Shown here one piece after another: positions 45,722-54,439 of a stretch of DNA of 64,000 bases; within the stretch, counting starts at the first letter, position 1; every line of letters begins with the position of its first letter. Below the pieces are notes generated by a model. The model ran no database searches, was not told where the DNA came from, and saw only the letters and a list, made by a program, of their open reading frames with translations. The position numbers were made by a program, and so were the translations under genes. Source of the DNA: Winogradskyella vidalii (GTDB lineage: Bacteria > Bacteroidota > Bacteroidia > Flavobacteriales > Flavobacteriaceae); assembly GCF_013403955.1 (NCBI RefSeq), contig NZ_JABFDG010000001.1, positions 992,001 through 1,056,000 of the forward strand. Reading direction: 5' to 3'.

Positions 45722-46522
45722 ATGAAGCGTATTAAGCTTTTATTTATTTTTTTGAGTTGTGTTATTGTTTCTTCTTGTATTCCTCACAAGGATACCATTT
45801 ATCTTCAGAATAAGGAAAATTCTATTAATGATACAATCCCTAATAATTTACTTGAAATACAAAAACCTTATCGGGTTCAGGTTAATGATATTTTAAATGT
45901 TAGAGTCAAGGCTTTAGATCAGGAAACGGTCTCAATTTTGAATCCTACAGGTGAAGGTAGCTTAAATGCGAGTAGTGCTGAGCGTGCTTTTTTTGATGGG
46001 TTTACAGTTGATGTTCATGGAAATATTAGAATACCAACCTTAGGCTATATGAATGTTTTAGGGTTTACCACGGAAGAGATAGAAAAAAATATAGAGAAAA
46101 AATTACTTGAAGAGCAATTTAAGGAAACTGCGAATATTTTTGTAACCGTAAAATTAGCAGGTCTAAGATACACCGCTAGCGGTGAGGTGGGTTCTCCTGG
46201 GAGTCAGGTATTGTTTACCGAACGCGTAAATATATTTGAGGCCATTGCTAATGTTGGTGAAATTCCGGTTACAGGTAATAAAAAAAATGTAAAAATCATT
46301 AGACAATATCCGCAAGGTCAGAAGATACATAGTTTAGATTTAACAGATGTTAACGTCATGAAATCGCCGTATTATTATATTCAGCCAAATGATATTATTT
46401 ATGTAGAGCCCTTAAAACAGAAGTCATTAGGGACTGGTGAAACAGCGGTATCTAGTATTACTACAATAGCGTCTATTATTTCATTGCTTAGTACAAGTAT
46501 CTTACTTTATTCAAGATTATAA
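45722..46522 (+). CDS. Wza-like polysaccharide export lipoprotein
   Basis: 266 residues from the ATG at 45722; an in-frame ATG 17 codons upstream would precede the promoter's expected start and the signal peptide. Lipoprotein signal ends at VSSC (Cys19). The polysaccharide export (PES) domain starts with YRVQVNDILNVRVKALDQ, with a SLBB domain after it (ASGEVGSPGSQVLF, VNIFEAIANVGEI). A hydrophobic C-terminal helix (SSITTIASIISLLSTSILLY) matches the Wza membrane helix. Outer-membrane conduit for capsule. It is 6 bp from the next gene. Confidence 0.88.
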   Translation: MKRIKLLFIFLSCVIVSSCIPHKDTIYLQNKENSINDTIPNNLLEIQKPYRVQVNDILNVRVKALDQETVSILNPTGEGSLNASSAERAFFDGFTVDVHGNIRIPTLGYMNVLGFTTEEIEKNIEKKLLEEQFKETANIFVTVKLAGLRYTASGEVGSPGSQVLFTERVNIFEAIANVGEIPVTGNKKNVKIIRQYPQGQKIHSLDLTDVNVMKSPYYYIQPNDIIYVEPLKQKSLGTGETAVSSITTIASIISLLSTSILLYSRL

Positions 46523-46528
46523 TTTACT

Positions 46529-49006
46529 ATGAGAGATTACGAGGAGTTAGAAGATATAGAGTCTCAAAGCGTGAGTTTTGACTTTAGAGGATTTCTTTTT
46601 AAAGTACTAAATCTTTGGAAGTTTGTATTGATTTGTATTGGAGTCGCTTTACTAATCGCCTATTTCATTAATGTACGTAAGCAAAATGTTTATCGTTTAG
46701 ATTCTTTGATTTCTGTAGATAATGATCAGAATCCATTTTTTACAGCTAACACGAGTATTTCCTTTAACTGGGGAGGGACTTCCGGGAAAGTTGGTAAAAT
46801 AATGACCGCTGTTAAGACACGAACTCATAATGAAATTGTTGTAGATACACTTCAGTATTATATGGAGTATCTCGAACAAGGTAAATACCGAAAAACAGAT
46901 ATTTACAAAAATGCCCCATTTGAATTTATAATAGACAAATCTAAAAACCAGGTCCTCAATTATCCTGTAGGTATACGGTTTTTAAGTACTGATGAATTTG
47001 AAGTCTTTACGGCTTTTGAAGGCGTAAATGCTACTGCTCAAAGCTATGGTGATAAATCAAAATCTAGAATTAAAGTGCCTAACGAAGCTTATACTAAAAC
47101 GTATAAGAAAGGAGAAACGATTGATTTGCCTTTTTTAAATGGTCAGATTGTCGTAAAACCCTTTCATACTATTGATGTTGGGGCTGAATATTTTTTAAAG
47201 TTTAGTGATTTTGATAGAGTAGTTAATAGTTACAAGACGGATGTAATGATAAATCCTGTAGGCACATCATCTGGTTCTATATTAAAATTAGAATTGACAG
47301 GGCATAATAAAGCTAAAATTGTAGACTATTTAAATGCGACTTCAGCAATTCTTAGCGAAACAGAGCTAAAGCGAAAAAATTTGTATGCCACTAATACGAT
47401 TAAATTTATTGATAGTAGCTTAGCAGCTGTTAATGTTAACCTTGAAGGATTTACGGAAGAGATGAATCAATTTCGTAGAGACAATAAAGTATTCAATGTC
47501 AGTGAAGAAATTTCTCAAATTTCAGAAGAGCTCCGACAATTTGAACTTGAAAAACGAGTAGAAGCGTCTAAATTAGATTATTTAGATAATCTTGAAGTTT
47601 ATTTAAATACTAAAACAGATTATACCAATATTGCAGCGCCAACCAGTGTGGGTATTGATGAAAATAATATCTTGAGTAGTGTTTCTAAAATTGTCGCTTT
47701 AGCAGCTGAACGTCAAAATTTGGAATATACAACAAAAGAGGGCTCCGGACTTTTTAAAGAATTAGATCGTCGTATTGATTCCGAAAAAAATGTACTATTA
47801 GAAACAATAGATGCTACAAATAAGACGATTAAAGCGAGAATATCAACATTAAATAAGCGTATTGCTAATTTAGAATCAGAGTTAGGAGGATTACCCGAGG
47901 ATGAACAACAGTTTTTAAGAATACAACGGCAACTTGATATGAGTCAAGAAGCTTATGATATTTATTTGGCTAAACGCAGTGAAGCAGCTATTGTAAAAGC
48001 AGCAAATATTTCAGATATCACTATTATTGATGAAGCTAAAGATATAGGTGGCGGCCTCATAGGACCTAATAAGTCACTTAACTATATGATGGCTTTAATG
48101 ATGGGGTTTTTTACACCAATGCTTTTGATTTTTATTCTATACTTATTAGATAATACTATTCATGGTTCTGATGAGGTAGCAAGAATGTCTAAGATTCCTG
48201 TATTAGGACTTGTGGGGAAATACCGTTATAAAAATAATCTGGTTTCTCACGAAAAACCCAAGTCTGCAGTAGCTGAATCTTTTAGAGCTATACGGTCAAG
48301 TTTACAATTTATATTTAAAAATAATTCTTCGGACAGTAAGGCAAATACGTTAATGATAACCTCGTCTGTGAGCGGCGAAGGTAAAACCTTTACCTCTATA
48401 AATATTGCTACGGTATATGCGCTTTCAGGAAAAAAGACTATTCTATTAGGCTTAGATTTACGGAAACCAAAAATCTTTGATGATTTCAATATCACCAATG
48501 AAAAAGGTGTGGTGAATTACCTCATTGGCGATGATAGTCTCGAGGACATAACTACACATACACATATTGAAAATTTAGACATTATTCCTTCAGGACCAAT
48601 TCCTCCTAACCCTTCGGAATTATTAATGAGTGATAATTTAAAAGGAATGATGGCTACGCTTAAACAAGAGTATGACATGATTATTTTAGATACACCTCCT
48701 TTAGGTTTGGTAACAGATGCATTAGAGTTGGTACAGTATGCCGATACCACAATTTTTATGGTGCGTTTAGACTATACCAAAAAAGGGATGCTTCAGTTAG
48801 TCAATGCTAAATACCGTTCTGGTGAGCTTAAAAACGTTAATTTTGTGCTCAACTTCTACAAGCATAAAAACAATCATAACTATGGCTATGGTTACGGTTA
48901 TGGCTACGGTTATGGCTACGGTTATGGCGTTTATGGAAATGCTTATCACGAAAAAGATAAAAGCCCTATATTTAAACGAATTAAGAATTTTATCAAAAAG
49001 ATATAA
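46529..49006 (+). CDS. Wzc-like polysaccharide co-polymerase and tyrosine autokinase
   Basis: 825 residues. N-terminal helix near 27-46 and a second at about 521-540 flank a long periplasmic Wzz/GNVR region (for example PEDEQQFLRIQRQLDMSQEA). The cytoplasmic BY-kinase has Walker A SSVSGEGKTFTSIN (about 612), Walker A' LLGLDLRKPKIF and Walker B MIILDTPPLGLVTDA. The C-terminal tail has a tyrosine cluster of alternating Tyr-Gly (about 785-803), the autophosphorylation site. It controls chain length and export with the Wza-like protein. No Wzb-type phosphatase gene is seen nearby. Confidence 0.9.
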   Translation: MRDYEELEDIESQSVSFDFRGFLFKVLNLWKFVLICIGVALLIAYFINVRKQNVYRLDSLISVDNDQNPFFTANTSISFNWGGTSGKVGKIMTAVKTRTHNEIVVDTLQYYMEYLEQGKYRKTDIYKNAPFEFIIDKSKNQVLNYPVGIRFLSTDEFEVFTAFEGVNATAQSYGDKSKSRIKVPNEAYTKTYKKGETIDLPFLNGQIVVKPFHTIDVGAEYFLKFSDFDRVVNSYKTDVMINPVGTSSGSILKLELTGHNKAKIVDYLNATSAILSETELKRKNLYATNTIKFIDSSLAAVNVNLEGFTEEMNQFRRDNKVFNVSEEISQISEELRQFELEKRVEASKLDYLDNLEVYLNTKTDYTNIAAPTSVGIDENNILSSVSKIVALAAERQNLEYTTKEGSGLFKELDRRIDSEKNVLLETIDATNKTIKARISTLNKRIANLESELGGLPEDEQQFLRIQRQLDMSQEAYDIYLAKRSEAAIVKAANISDITIIDEAKDIGGGLIGPNKSLNYMMALMMGFFTPMLLIFILYLLDNTIHGSDEVARMSKIPVLGLVGKYRYKNNLVSHEKPKSAVAESFRAIRSSLQFIFKNNSSDSKANTLMITSSVSGEGKTFTSINIATVYALSGKKTILLGLDLRKPKIFDDFNITNEKGVVNYLIGDDSLEDITTHTHIENLDIIPSGPIPPNPSELLMSDNLKGMMATLKQEYDMIILDTPPLGLVTDALELVQYADTTIFMVRLDYTKKGMLQLVNAKYRSGELKNVNFVLNFYKHKNNHNYGYGYGYGYGYGYGYGVYGNAYHEKDKSPIFKRIKNFIKKI
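48880..48938 (+). repeat. Hexanucleotide repeat encoding the Tyr-Gly tail of the autokinase
   Basis: GGCTATGGTTAC-type 6- and 12-bp units are repeated about eight times, encoding YGYGYG. The unit length is a multiple of three, so slippage would change the number of tyrosines without a frameshift. Confidence 0.75.
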
Positions 49007-49108
49007 GTTGATTTTGAAGCTTGAAACAGAAAGAGTTGAACTTGAAACTGAACTTTAATTATCAAATCGTTATCTTGATATGATTCAGCATATTTTAATT
49101 AAAAAGTA

Positions 49109-49699
49109 ATGATTAGTACAACTCAACTTCGTATCAAGCGTATTTTTGATGTTATTTTGGTGTTGTTGTTATTGCCATTGCTTATTACCCCTATTATACT
49201 ATTAATTCTTATTGCTACTATTGATACACAACAATGGGGTGTGTTTTCGCAATGCCGAGTGGGACAATATGGGAAGCTATTTAAAATTTATAAAATAAGA
49301 ACACTTAAAGATAGTATACATCCCACAAGAGCTATTGTTACCAAAATGTCAAGTATTGGAAAGTATCTTAGCAAATCTAAGCTTAACGAATGGCCTCAAT
49401 TATTTAATGTGTTATTAGGTGATATGAGTTTTGTTGGACCTCGTCCTGATTTAAAGGGGTTTGCAGATGAATTAAAAGGTGAAGACCGCATTATTCTAAA
49501 AGTGAAACCAGGAATTACTGGTCCTGCAACTTTAAAATACAAGAACGAAGAAAGTATATTAGCAAAGCAAAAGGATCCAGTATTTTACAATAGAACGATT
49601 ATTTGGGTAGATAAGGTTAAAATCAATAAAAATTATGTTCAAAATTATAGTTTTTATTTAGATTTGATACTTATTTTAAAATCTACGATACTTAAATGA
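49109..49699 (+). CDS. Initiating sugar-phosphate transferase (bacterial sugar transferase)
   Basis: 196 residues, the small catalytic form. An N-terminal hydrophobic hairpin helix (KRIFDVILVLLLLPLLITPI) is followed by the polyprenol-phosphate sugar-1-phosphotransferase domain with YKIRTLK, NEWPQLFNVLLGDMSFVGPRPD and KPGITGPATL. It starts the repeat unit by moving a sugar-1-phosphate from a UDP-sugar to undecaprenyl phosphate. The 5' gap of 102 bp after the kinase has internally repetitive TTGAAAC words. It overlaps the next gene by 4 bp. Confidence 0.9.
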   Translation: MISTTQLRIKRIFDVILVLLLLPLLITPIILLILIATIDTQQWGVFSQCRVGQYGKLFKIYKIRTLKDSIHPTRAIVTKMSSIGKYLSKSKLNEWPQLFNVLLGDMSFVGPRPDLKGFADELKGEDRIILKVKPGITGPATLKYKNEESILAKQKDPVFYNRTIIWVDKVKINKNYVQNYSFYLDLILILKSTILK

Positions 49700-50991
49700 C
49701 ACATTCTGAAGATAAAATTGCGATTATAGGATTAGGTTACGTTGGTTTGCCTCTGGCTGTAGAATTTGCCAAGCAGTTTTTTGTTGTTGGTTTTGATATT
49801 AACAACCAGCGAATTACTGAATTAAATGCTGGGTTAGACAAAACCTTAGAGGTTGAAAATGACCATTTAAAATCGGTATTAACAACAGATTTAGGTGCAG
49901 AAACAGGATTATATATTACAGATGATACTGAGGCATTGAAGGCTACTAATATTTATATTATTACTGTTCCAACACCAACAGATGCTTTAAATAAACCTGT
50001 GTTTACTCCGCTAATAAAAGCTAGTGAGTCAGTAGGAAAGGCGATGTCTAAAGACGCTATTGTTATTTACGAATCAACAGTTTATCCTGGTGCTACGGAA
50101 GATATTTGTGTACCCATTTTAGCAGAGGTTTCTGGCATGACATATAACAAGGACTTTTTTGCAGGATATTCTCCAGAACGTATTAACCCAGGTGATAAAC
50201 TTCATACGGTAACAAAGATTTTAAAAGTCACTTCAGGATCTACACCAGAGATTGCTAAAAAAGTGAATGACCTTTATTTAAAAGTTATTAACGCCGGAAC
50301 GCATTTGGCGCCTTCTATAAAAGTAGCTGAAGCAGCTAAAGTTATAGAGAATTCACAACGTGATATTAATATTGCTTTTGTGAATGAACTTTCTAAGATT
50401 TTCAGATTATTAGATATTGATACTAAAGCGGTATTAGAAGCTGCTGGTACGAAATGGAATTTTTTGAATTTTTCTCCAGGTTTAGTTGGGGGGCATTGTA
50501 TAGGTGTTGACCCTTATTATTTAGCACAAAAAGCGATTGAATCGGGTTATAATCCAGAAATTATACTTGCAGGCCGTAAGATGAATGATAGTATGGGGAG
50601 TTATGTCGCTACGGAAACTGTGAAAATGATGATTAAAAAAGGGGCGACTATTAAAGGATCAAAAGCCCTTGTTTTAGGGATTACCTTTAAAGAAAATTGC
50701 CCAGATATTAGAAACTCTAGAGTTATTGATATTATTAAAGAACTCGAAACTTACCATGTTAATGTTGATGTTTATGATCCATGGGCTTCTAAAGAAGAGG
50801 TAAACCATGAATATCAAATAGATTTAATCAGTGATTTTAACGAATTAGATTCCGATTATGAAGCGGTTATTTTAGCGGTTTCGCATAATGAATTTTTAGA
50901 ATTAGATATTACCAAATTGAAATCAGAAACAGGGGTTGTTTTTGATGTAAAATCACTACTTCCTTTAACCTCAATTGATGCTAGATTATAA
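49696..50991 (+). CDS. UDP-N-acetyl-sugar 6-dehydrogenase (WbpO/TviB type)
   Basis: 431 residues. Rossmann motif GLGYVGLPLAVEF near the N-terminus, central helix PSIKVAEAAKVIENSQRDINIAF, catalytic cysteine in GGHCIGVDPYYL (about residue 267) and the C-terminal domain LVLGITFKENCPDIRNSR. The sequence matches UDP-GalNAc(A) or UDP-GlcNAc dehydrogenases of capsule loci. It makes an N-acetylated uronic acid donor. It ends where the epimerase starts (1-bp overlap TAATG), so the two form an acid-sugar pathway. Confidence 0.88.
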   Translation: MTHSEDKIAIIGLGYVGLPLAVEFAKQFFVVGFDINNQRITELNAGLDKTLEVENDHLKSVLTTDLGAETGLYITDDTEALKATNIYIITVPTPTDALNKPVFTPLIKASESVGKAMSKDAIVIYESTVYPGATEDICVPILAEVSGMTYNKDFFAGYSPERINPGDKLHTVTKILKVTSGSTPEIAKKVNDLYLKVINAGTHLAPSIKVAEAAKVIENSQRDINIAFVNELSKIFRLLDIDTKAVLEAAGTKWNFLNFSPGLVGGHCIGVDPYYLAQKAIESGYNPEIILAGRKMNDSMGSYVATETVKMMIKKGATIKGSKALVLGITFKENCPDIRNSRVIDIIKELETYHVNVDVYDPWASKEEVNHEYQIDLISDFNELDSDYEAVILAVSHNEFLELDITKLKSETGVVFDVKSLLPLTSIDARL

Positions 50992-51965
50992 TGTACGAAA
51001 ATCCACATCATACCACAGATTTATCAGAATTAAGTTTTTTAATTACAGGAGGCGGTGGCTTTATTGGCTCTAATCTTACCGAGTATTTATTAAAATATAA
51101 TGCCAAAAAAGTCAGGGTCTTAGATAATTTTTCTAACGGTCATCGCGAAAACTTAGCCGAATTTAAAGATAATCCTGCCTTCGAACTTATAGAAGGCGAT
51201 ATTAGAGATTTAGAGACTTGTAAAAAAGCTATGGAAGGTATTGACTATGTATCTCACCAAGCGGCTTTGGGCTCTGTACCCCGTTCTATAAATGATCCAG
51301 CAACAACCAATGAAGTTAATATTTCTGGATTCCTAAATATGATGATTGCTCTAAAAGATAGTTCTACCGTTAAACGTATGGTATATGCGGCTTCAAGTTC
51401 TACCTATGGCGATAGCAAAGCGCTTCCAAAAGTGGAAGATACGATTGGGAAACCTTTATCACCTTATGCTGTTACTAAATATGTCAATGAATTATATGCA
51501 GATGTCTTTGGAACTACGTATGATACCGATGTAATTGGTTTACGTTATTTTAATGTTTTTGGGCCAAATCAAAGTCCAGATGGTGCATATGCAGCAGTAA
51601 TTCCATTATTTATGCAAGCGCTTAACGATGATAAGGCTCCTAAGATTAATGGTGATGGTGAACAAACCAGAGATTTTACATTTATAGATAATGTCGTTCA
51701 GGCGAATGTAAAGGGGTTCTTCGCTTCTAAAGAGGCCAAAAATGAAGTTTTTAATGTAGCCTGTGGAGAGCGTATTACAATCAATTATTTGTGGGAATCT
51801 TTACGAATTGCAGCTGATTCGGAATTGAAAGCCATTTATGGGCCAAATAGACAAGGTGATGTTAGGGATTCATTAGCCGATATTTCTAAAGCTGAAAATT
51901 TATTAGGTTATCAACCTCAATTTACGGTTAGAGAAGGGTTGAAGATTACCTGGGATAACTTTTAA
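50991..51965 (+). CDS. NAD-dependent UDP-sugar 4-epimerase (WbpP/TviC type)
   Basis: 324 residues, extended SDR family. ITGGGGFIGSNLTEYL binds NAD; the catalytic YxxxK is SPYAVTKYVNELYAD (Tyr near 158), with Ser in SSSTYGDS. HQAALGSVPRSINDP and RYFNVFGPNQSPDGAYAAV match WbpP-like UDP-GlcNAc/GalNAc 4-epimerases. With the dehydrogenase it would provide UDP-GalNAcA from UDP-GlcNAc. Confidence 0.88.
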   Translation: MYENPHHTTDLSELSFLITGGGGFIGSNLTEYLLKYNAKKVRVLDNFSNGHRENLAEFKDNPAFELIEGDIRDLETCKKAMEGIDYVSHQAALGSVPRSINDPATTNEVNISGFLNMMIALKDSSTVKRMVYAASSSTYGDSKALPKVEDTIGKPLSPYAVTKYVNELYADVFGTTYDTDVIGLRYFNVFGPNQSPDGAYAAVIPLFMQALNDDKAPKINGDGEQTRDFTFIDNVVQANVKGFFASKEAKNEVFNVACGERITINYLWESLRIAADSELKAIYGPNRQGDVRDSLADISKAENLLGYQPQFTVREGLKITWDNF

Positions 51966-52201
51966 GTACTTTTTTAAATCGCTTTTATTAGCAGGATGCT
52001 TCTATAGTTAATTGCGTTCATATAGCCATACCTTACAATAATGAGTGATTTTAATTAATTTTAACTAAGGTGCGCTGGTTATTTTTTGCTCACATAAAAA
52101 GCTTATAGTATTATTCTTTTGAGCGTCTTTCAGTTTGTTATTGTTATTAGTATATTAGCCCATAGAAAAAAGGCATAAATCCTTATGATTAGTTACCAAT
52201 A

Positions 52202-53047
52202 ATGGCTTTAGAAACTCGTGTTTACCAGAAAGAACGTACTATAAAATTTGGCAAGCTTTTAAAAGCGAGTTTATCTGATATGTATCATTCACGTTTTTTA
52301 GCACGACAATTGGCAGAACGTGACATAAAAGCAATGTACCGCCAATCTTATTTAGGGATTCTTTGGGCGTTTATTATGCCATTGACTACAGCTGCTGTTT
52401 GGATTTTCTTAAATAGTAGTGGAACTATTGAATTGTCTGATACTGGAATTCCATACCCTGTTTATGCTTTTTCTGGAACTTTAATTTGGTCTATAATCGT
52501 GGCTTCAATTAATTCTCCGATGACGAGTACACAAGCGGCTAAAGGTATTTTAACTAAAATCAATTTTCCAAAAGAGGCTTTGTTGCTCTCTGGTATTTAT
52601 AAATTGTTATTTGATACGTCTATTAAAATACTTATTCTAGTTGTATTTGTGATTATTTATGGTGTGGGTTTGCAATGGGGTTTACTATTGTTTCCGGTAG
52701 CTATTTTGGGTGCTATTATTTTTGGAACCACTGTGGGCTTGTTTTTAACTCCTTTGGGGCTTTTGTATAAGGATATTGGAAAAATAATCACCTTTGCGAT
52801 GCAGTTTTTAATGTATGTGACTCCTGTTGTTTATGCGATTCCTAAAACAGGGATTATGAAAACGATAATGACTTGGAACCCTATAACTCCAATTCTATTA
52901 ACGGCTAGAGATTTGGTTGTAGGGTTTACACCAGAGTATCTTAATTACTTTTTGGTGGTATTGGCTGTTTGTATTCCGTTTTTATTTTTAGGGTTGATTA
53001 TTTATCGTATTTCAATTCCTATTATTGTGGAGCGGTTGAGTGCGTAG
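52202..53047 (+). CDS. ABC-2 type polysaccharide export permease (Wzm-like)
   Basis: 281 residues with about six helices and a short cytoplasmic N-terminus (LARQLAERDIKAMYRQSYLG, the typical coupling segment). ILWAFIMPLTTAAVWIF, FSGTLIWSI and the C-terminal ISIPIIVERLSA are family features. It forms the membrane pore with the ATPase at 53225-54439 to export lipid-linked glycan. A 236-bp gap separates it from the epimerase. Confidence 0.88.
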   Translation: MALETRVYQKERTIKFGKLLKASLSDMYHSRFLARQLAERDIKAMYRQSYLGILWAFIMPLTTAAVWIFLNSSGTIELSDTGIPYPVYAFSGTLIWSIIVASINSPMTSTQAAKGILTKINFPKEALLLSGIYKLLFDTSIKILILVVFVIIYGVGLQWGLLLFPVAILGAIIFGTTVGLFLTPLGLLYKDIGKIITFAMQFLMYVTPVVYAIPKTGIMKTIMTWNPITPILLTARDLVVGFTPEYLNYFLVVLAVCIPFLFLGLIIYRISIPIIVERLSA

Positions 53048-53097
53048 TTGGTTGATAGTTGTTAGTAAAGAGTAGAAAGTAGGACATAGGAAGAAAA

Positions 53098-53158
53098 CCC
53101 TTCAGTCTTTGTTTTCTTTGAAGGAAAATAAACCCATATTCCCTTAAAAATAAGGGAA
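53098..53158 (+). other. Two hairpins between the permease and ATPase genes
   Basis: CCTTCA...TGAAGG (about 53099-53124) is followed by a perfect TTCCCTTA-AAAA-TAAGGGAA stem-loop (53139-53158). Neither has a U-tract, so they may act as mRNA processing or stability elements that tune the ratio of the two subunits. Confidence 0.45.
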
Positions 53159-53224
53159 GAGCTTGTTGAAGAAAAAAAAAGTTTAGCGTTTAATATAAAG
53201 TATATAGAAAGATCAATACATTAC

Positions 53225-54439
53225 ATGTCTGATAAAAATGAAATAGTAGCTGATGATGACGTCTTAGTAAAGGTAGAGGGGTTGAGCAAAAAGTTTTGCA
53301 AGGACCTTAAAACTAGCCTTTGGTATGGACTAAAAGATTTGGTGAGTGGTGTCTCTGGCTCTAGTGAAGACCGATTATTGCGGCCAAAAGAGTTTTGGGC
53401 GGTTAAAGATATTAGTTTTGAGTTGAGACGAGGTGAATGTTTAGGCTTAATTGGGCATAATGGGGCTGGTAAAAGTACCTTATTAAAAATACTTAATGGG
53501 CTTATTAACCCAGATGCCGGAAAAATAACCATTAAAGGCCGTGTTGGTGCACTTATAGAATTGGGTGCTGGTTTTAACCCTATTTTAAGCGGACGAGAAA
53601 ATATTTATAATAATGGTGCCATTTTAGGGTTTAGCCGAAAAGAGATAGATAGTAAACTAGCCGAAATTATTGCTTTTGCAGAGCTTGAAGAGTTTATAGA
53701 CATGCCTGTACAACATTACAGTTCTGGTATGAAAGTGCGCTTAGGTTTTGCTGTTGCTGCACAGATGGAACCCGATGTGTTGATTATAGATGAGGTCTTG
53801 GCAGTAGGAGATTTAGGCTTTGTTCTAAAATGTTTTAAAACCATAGATACTATTTTACCCAATACAGCAATTATTTTTGTGAGTCACAGTATGCCAATGA
53901 TATCGCGTATTTGTTCTCAAATAATTTTGATGGAACAAGGCTGTGCTCAGTTTCAAGGGGAAGATGTAAGTAAGGCTATTGATTTATATTATAATCGATT
54001 CACCAGTAATGATACTAATATTGTTTTTGATGATGGTCGTTTGGCTTTAAAGAAAATTGAGTTTGCGAATGCTACATTGCTTAATGAAATCCCTCAAATA
54101 CTTTGGGGAGAAAACATGAAGCTAAATTTAAATTTTATTTTAACAGATATAAATGAAGTCCCTGTTTTTAATATTATTCTCTTTGATAAAGAACAGCGTC
54201 CAGTTGCATTATTGGAACAAAATACAATAAGAGATAATATAGAAATAAAGAACAATGAATTAAATTTTTCAATAACTGTTAATAATTTACAATTATCGAA
54301 AGGTATTTATTCTATTAATTTGTCTGTTGCTCAAAGGCTAGGTTCTCCGATGTTACGAATCAATAATGTTTTAACTTTTCAAGTACTACATGAAAAAGAA
54401 GTTTGGCAACCATTTTTATTAAAAGTACGTTATGAATAA
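53225..54439 (+). CDS. Polysaccharide ABC exporter ATPase with C-terminal glycan-binding-type domain (Wzt-like)
   Basis: 404 residues. ATPase in residues 1-~255: Walker A GHNGAGKSTLLK (about 77), signature HYSSGMKVRLGFAVA, Walker B VLIIDEVLAVGD, switch His in FVSHSMPMI. The long C-terminus (~265-404: NTNIVFDDGRLALKKIEF, LSKGIYSINLSVAQRLG) resembles the Wzt C-terminal beta-sandwich that binds the modified non-reducing end of the glycan before export. This fits the terminal-modification genes (sulfotransferases, methyltransferase) downstream. It overlaps the first sulfotransferase by 8 bp. Confidence 0.9.
   Translation: MSDKNEIVADDDVLVKVEGLSKKFCKDLKTSLWYGLKDLVSGVSGSSEDRLLRPKEFWAVKDISFELRRGECLGLIGHNGAGKSTLLKILNGLINPDAGKITIKGRVGALIELGAGFNPILSGRENIYNNGAILGFSRKEIDSKLAEIIAFAELEEFIDMPVQHYSSGMKVRLGFAVAAQMEPDVLIIDEVLAVGDLGFVLKCFKTIDTILPNTAIIFVSHSMPMISRICSQIILMEQGCAQFQGEDVSKAIDLYYNRFTSNDTNIVFDDGRLALKKIEFANATLLNEIPQILWGENMKLNLNFILTDINEVPVFNIILFDKEQRPVALLEQNTIRDNIEIKNNELNFSITVNNLQLSKGIYSINLSVAQRLGSPMLRINNVLTFQVLHEKEVWQPFLLKVRYE

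Noticed and set aside
48804-49058. 84-residue plus-strand ORF overlapping the autokinase 3' end
   Set aside because: It is an out-of-frame reading of the Tyr-Gly repeat region (low-complexity Met-Ala-Thr-Val product).
51966-52201. Missing gene between epimerase and exporter permease
   Set aside because: The 236-bp gap has no open frame with protein-like composition; it may hold a promoter only.
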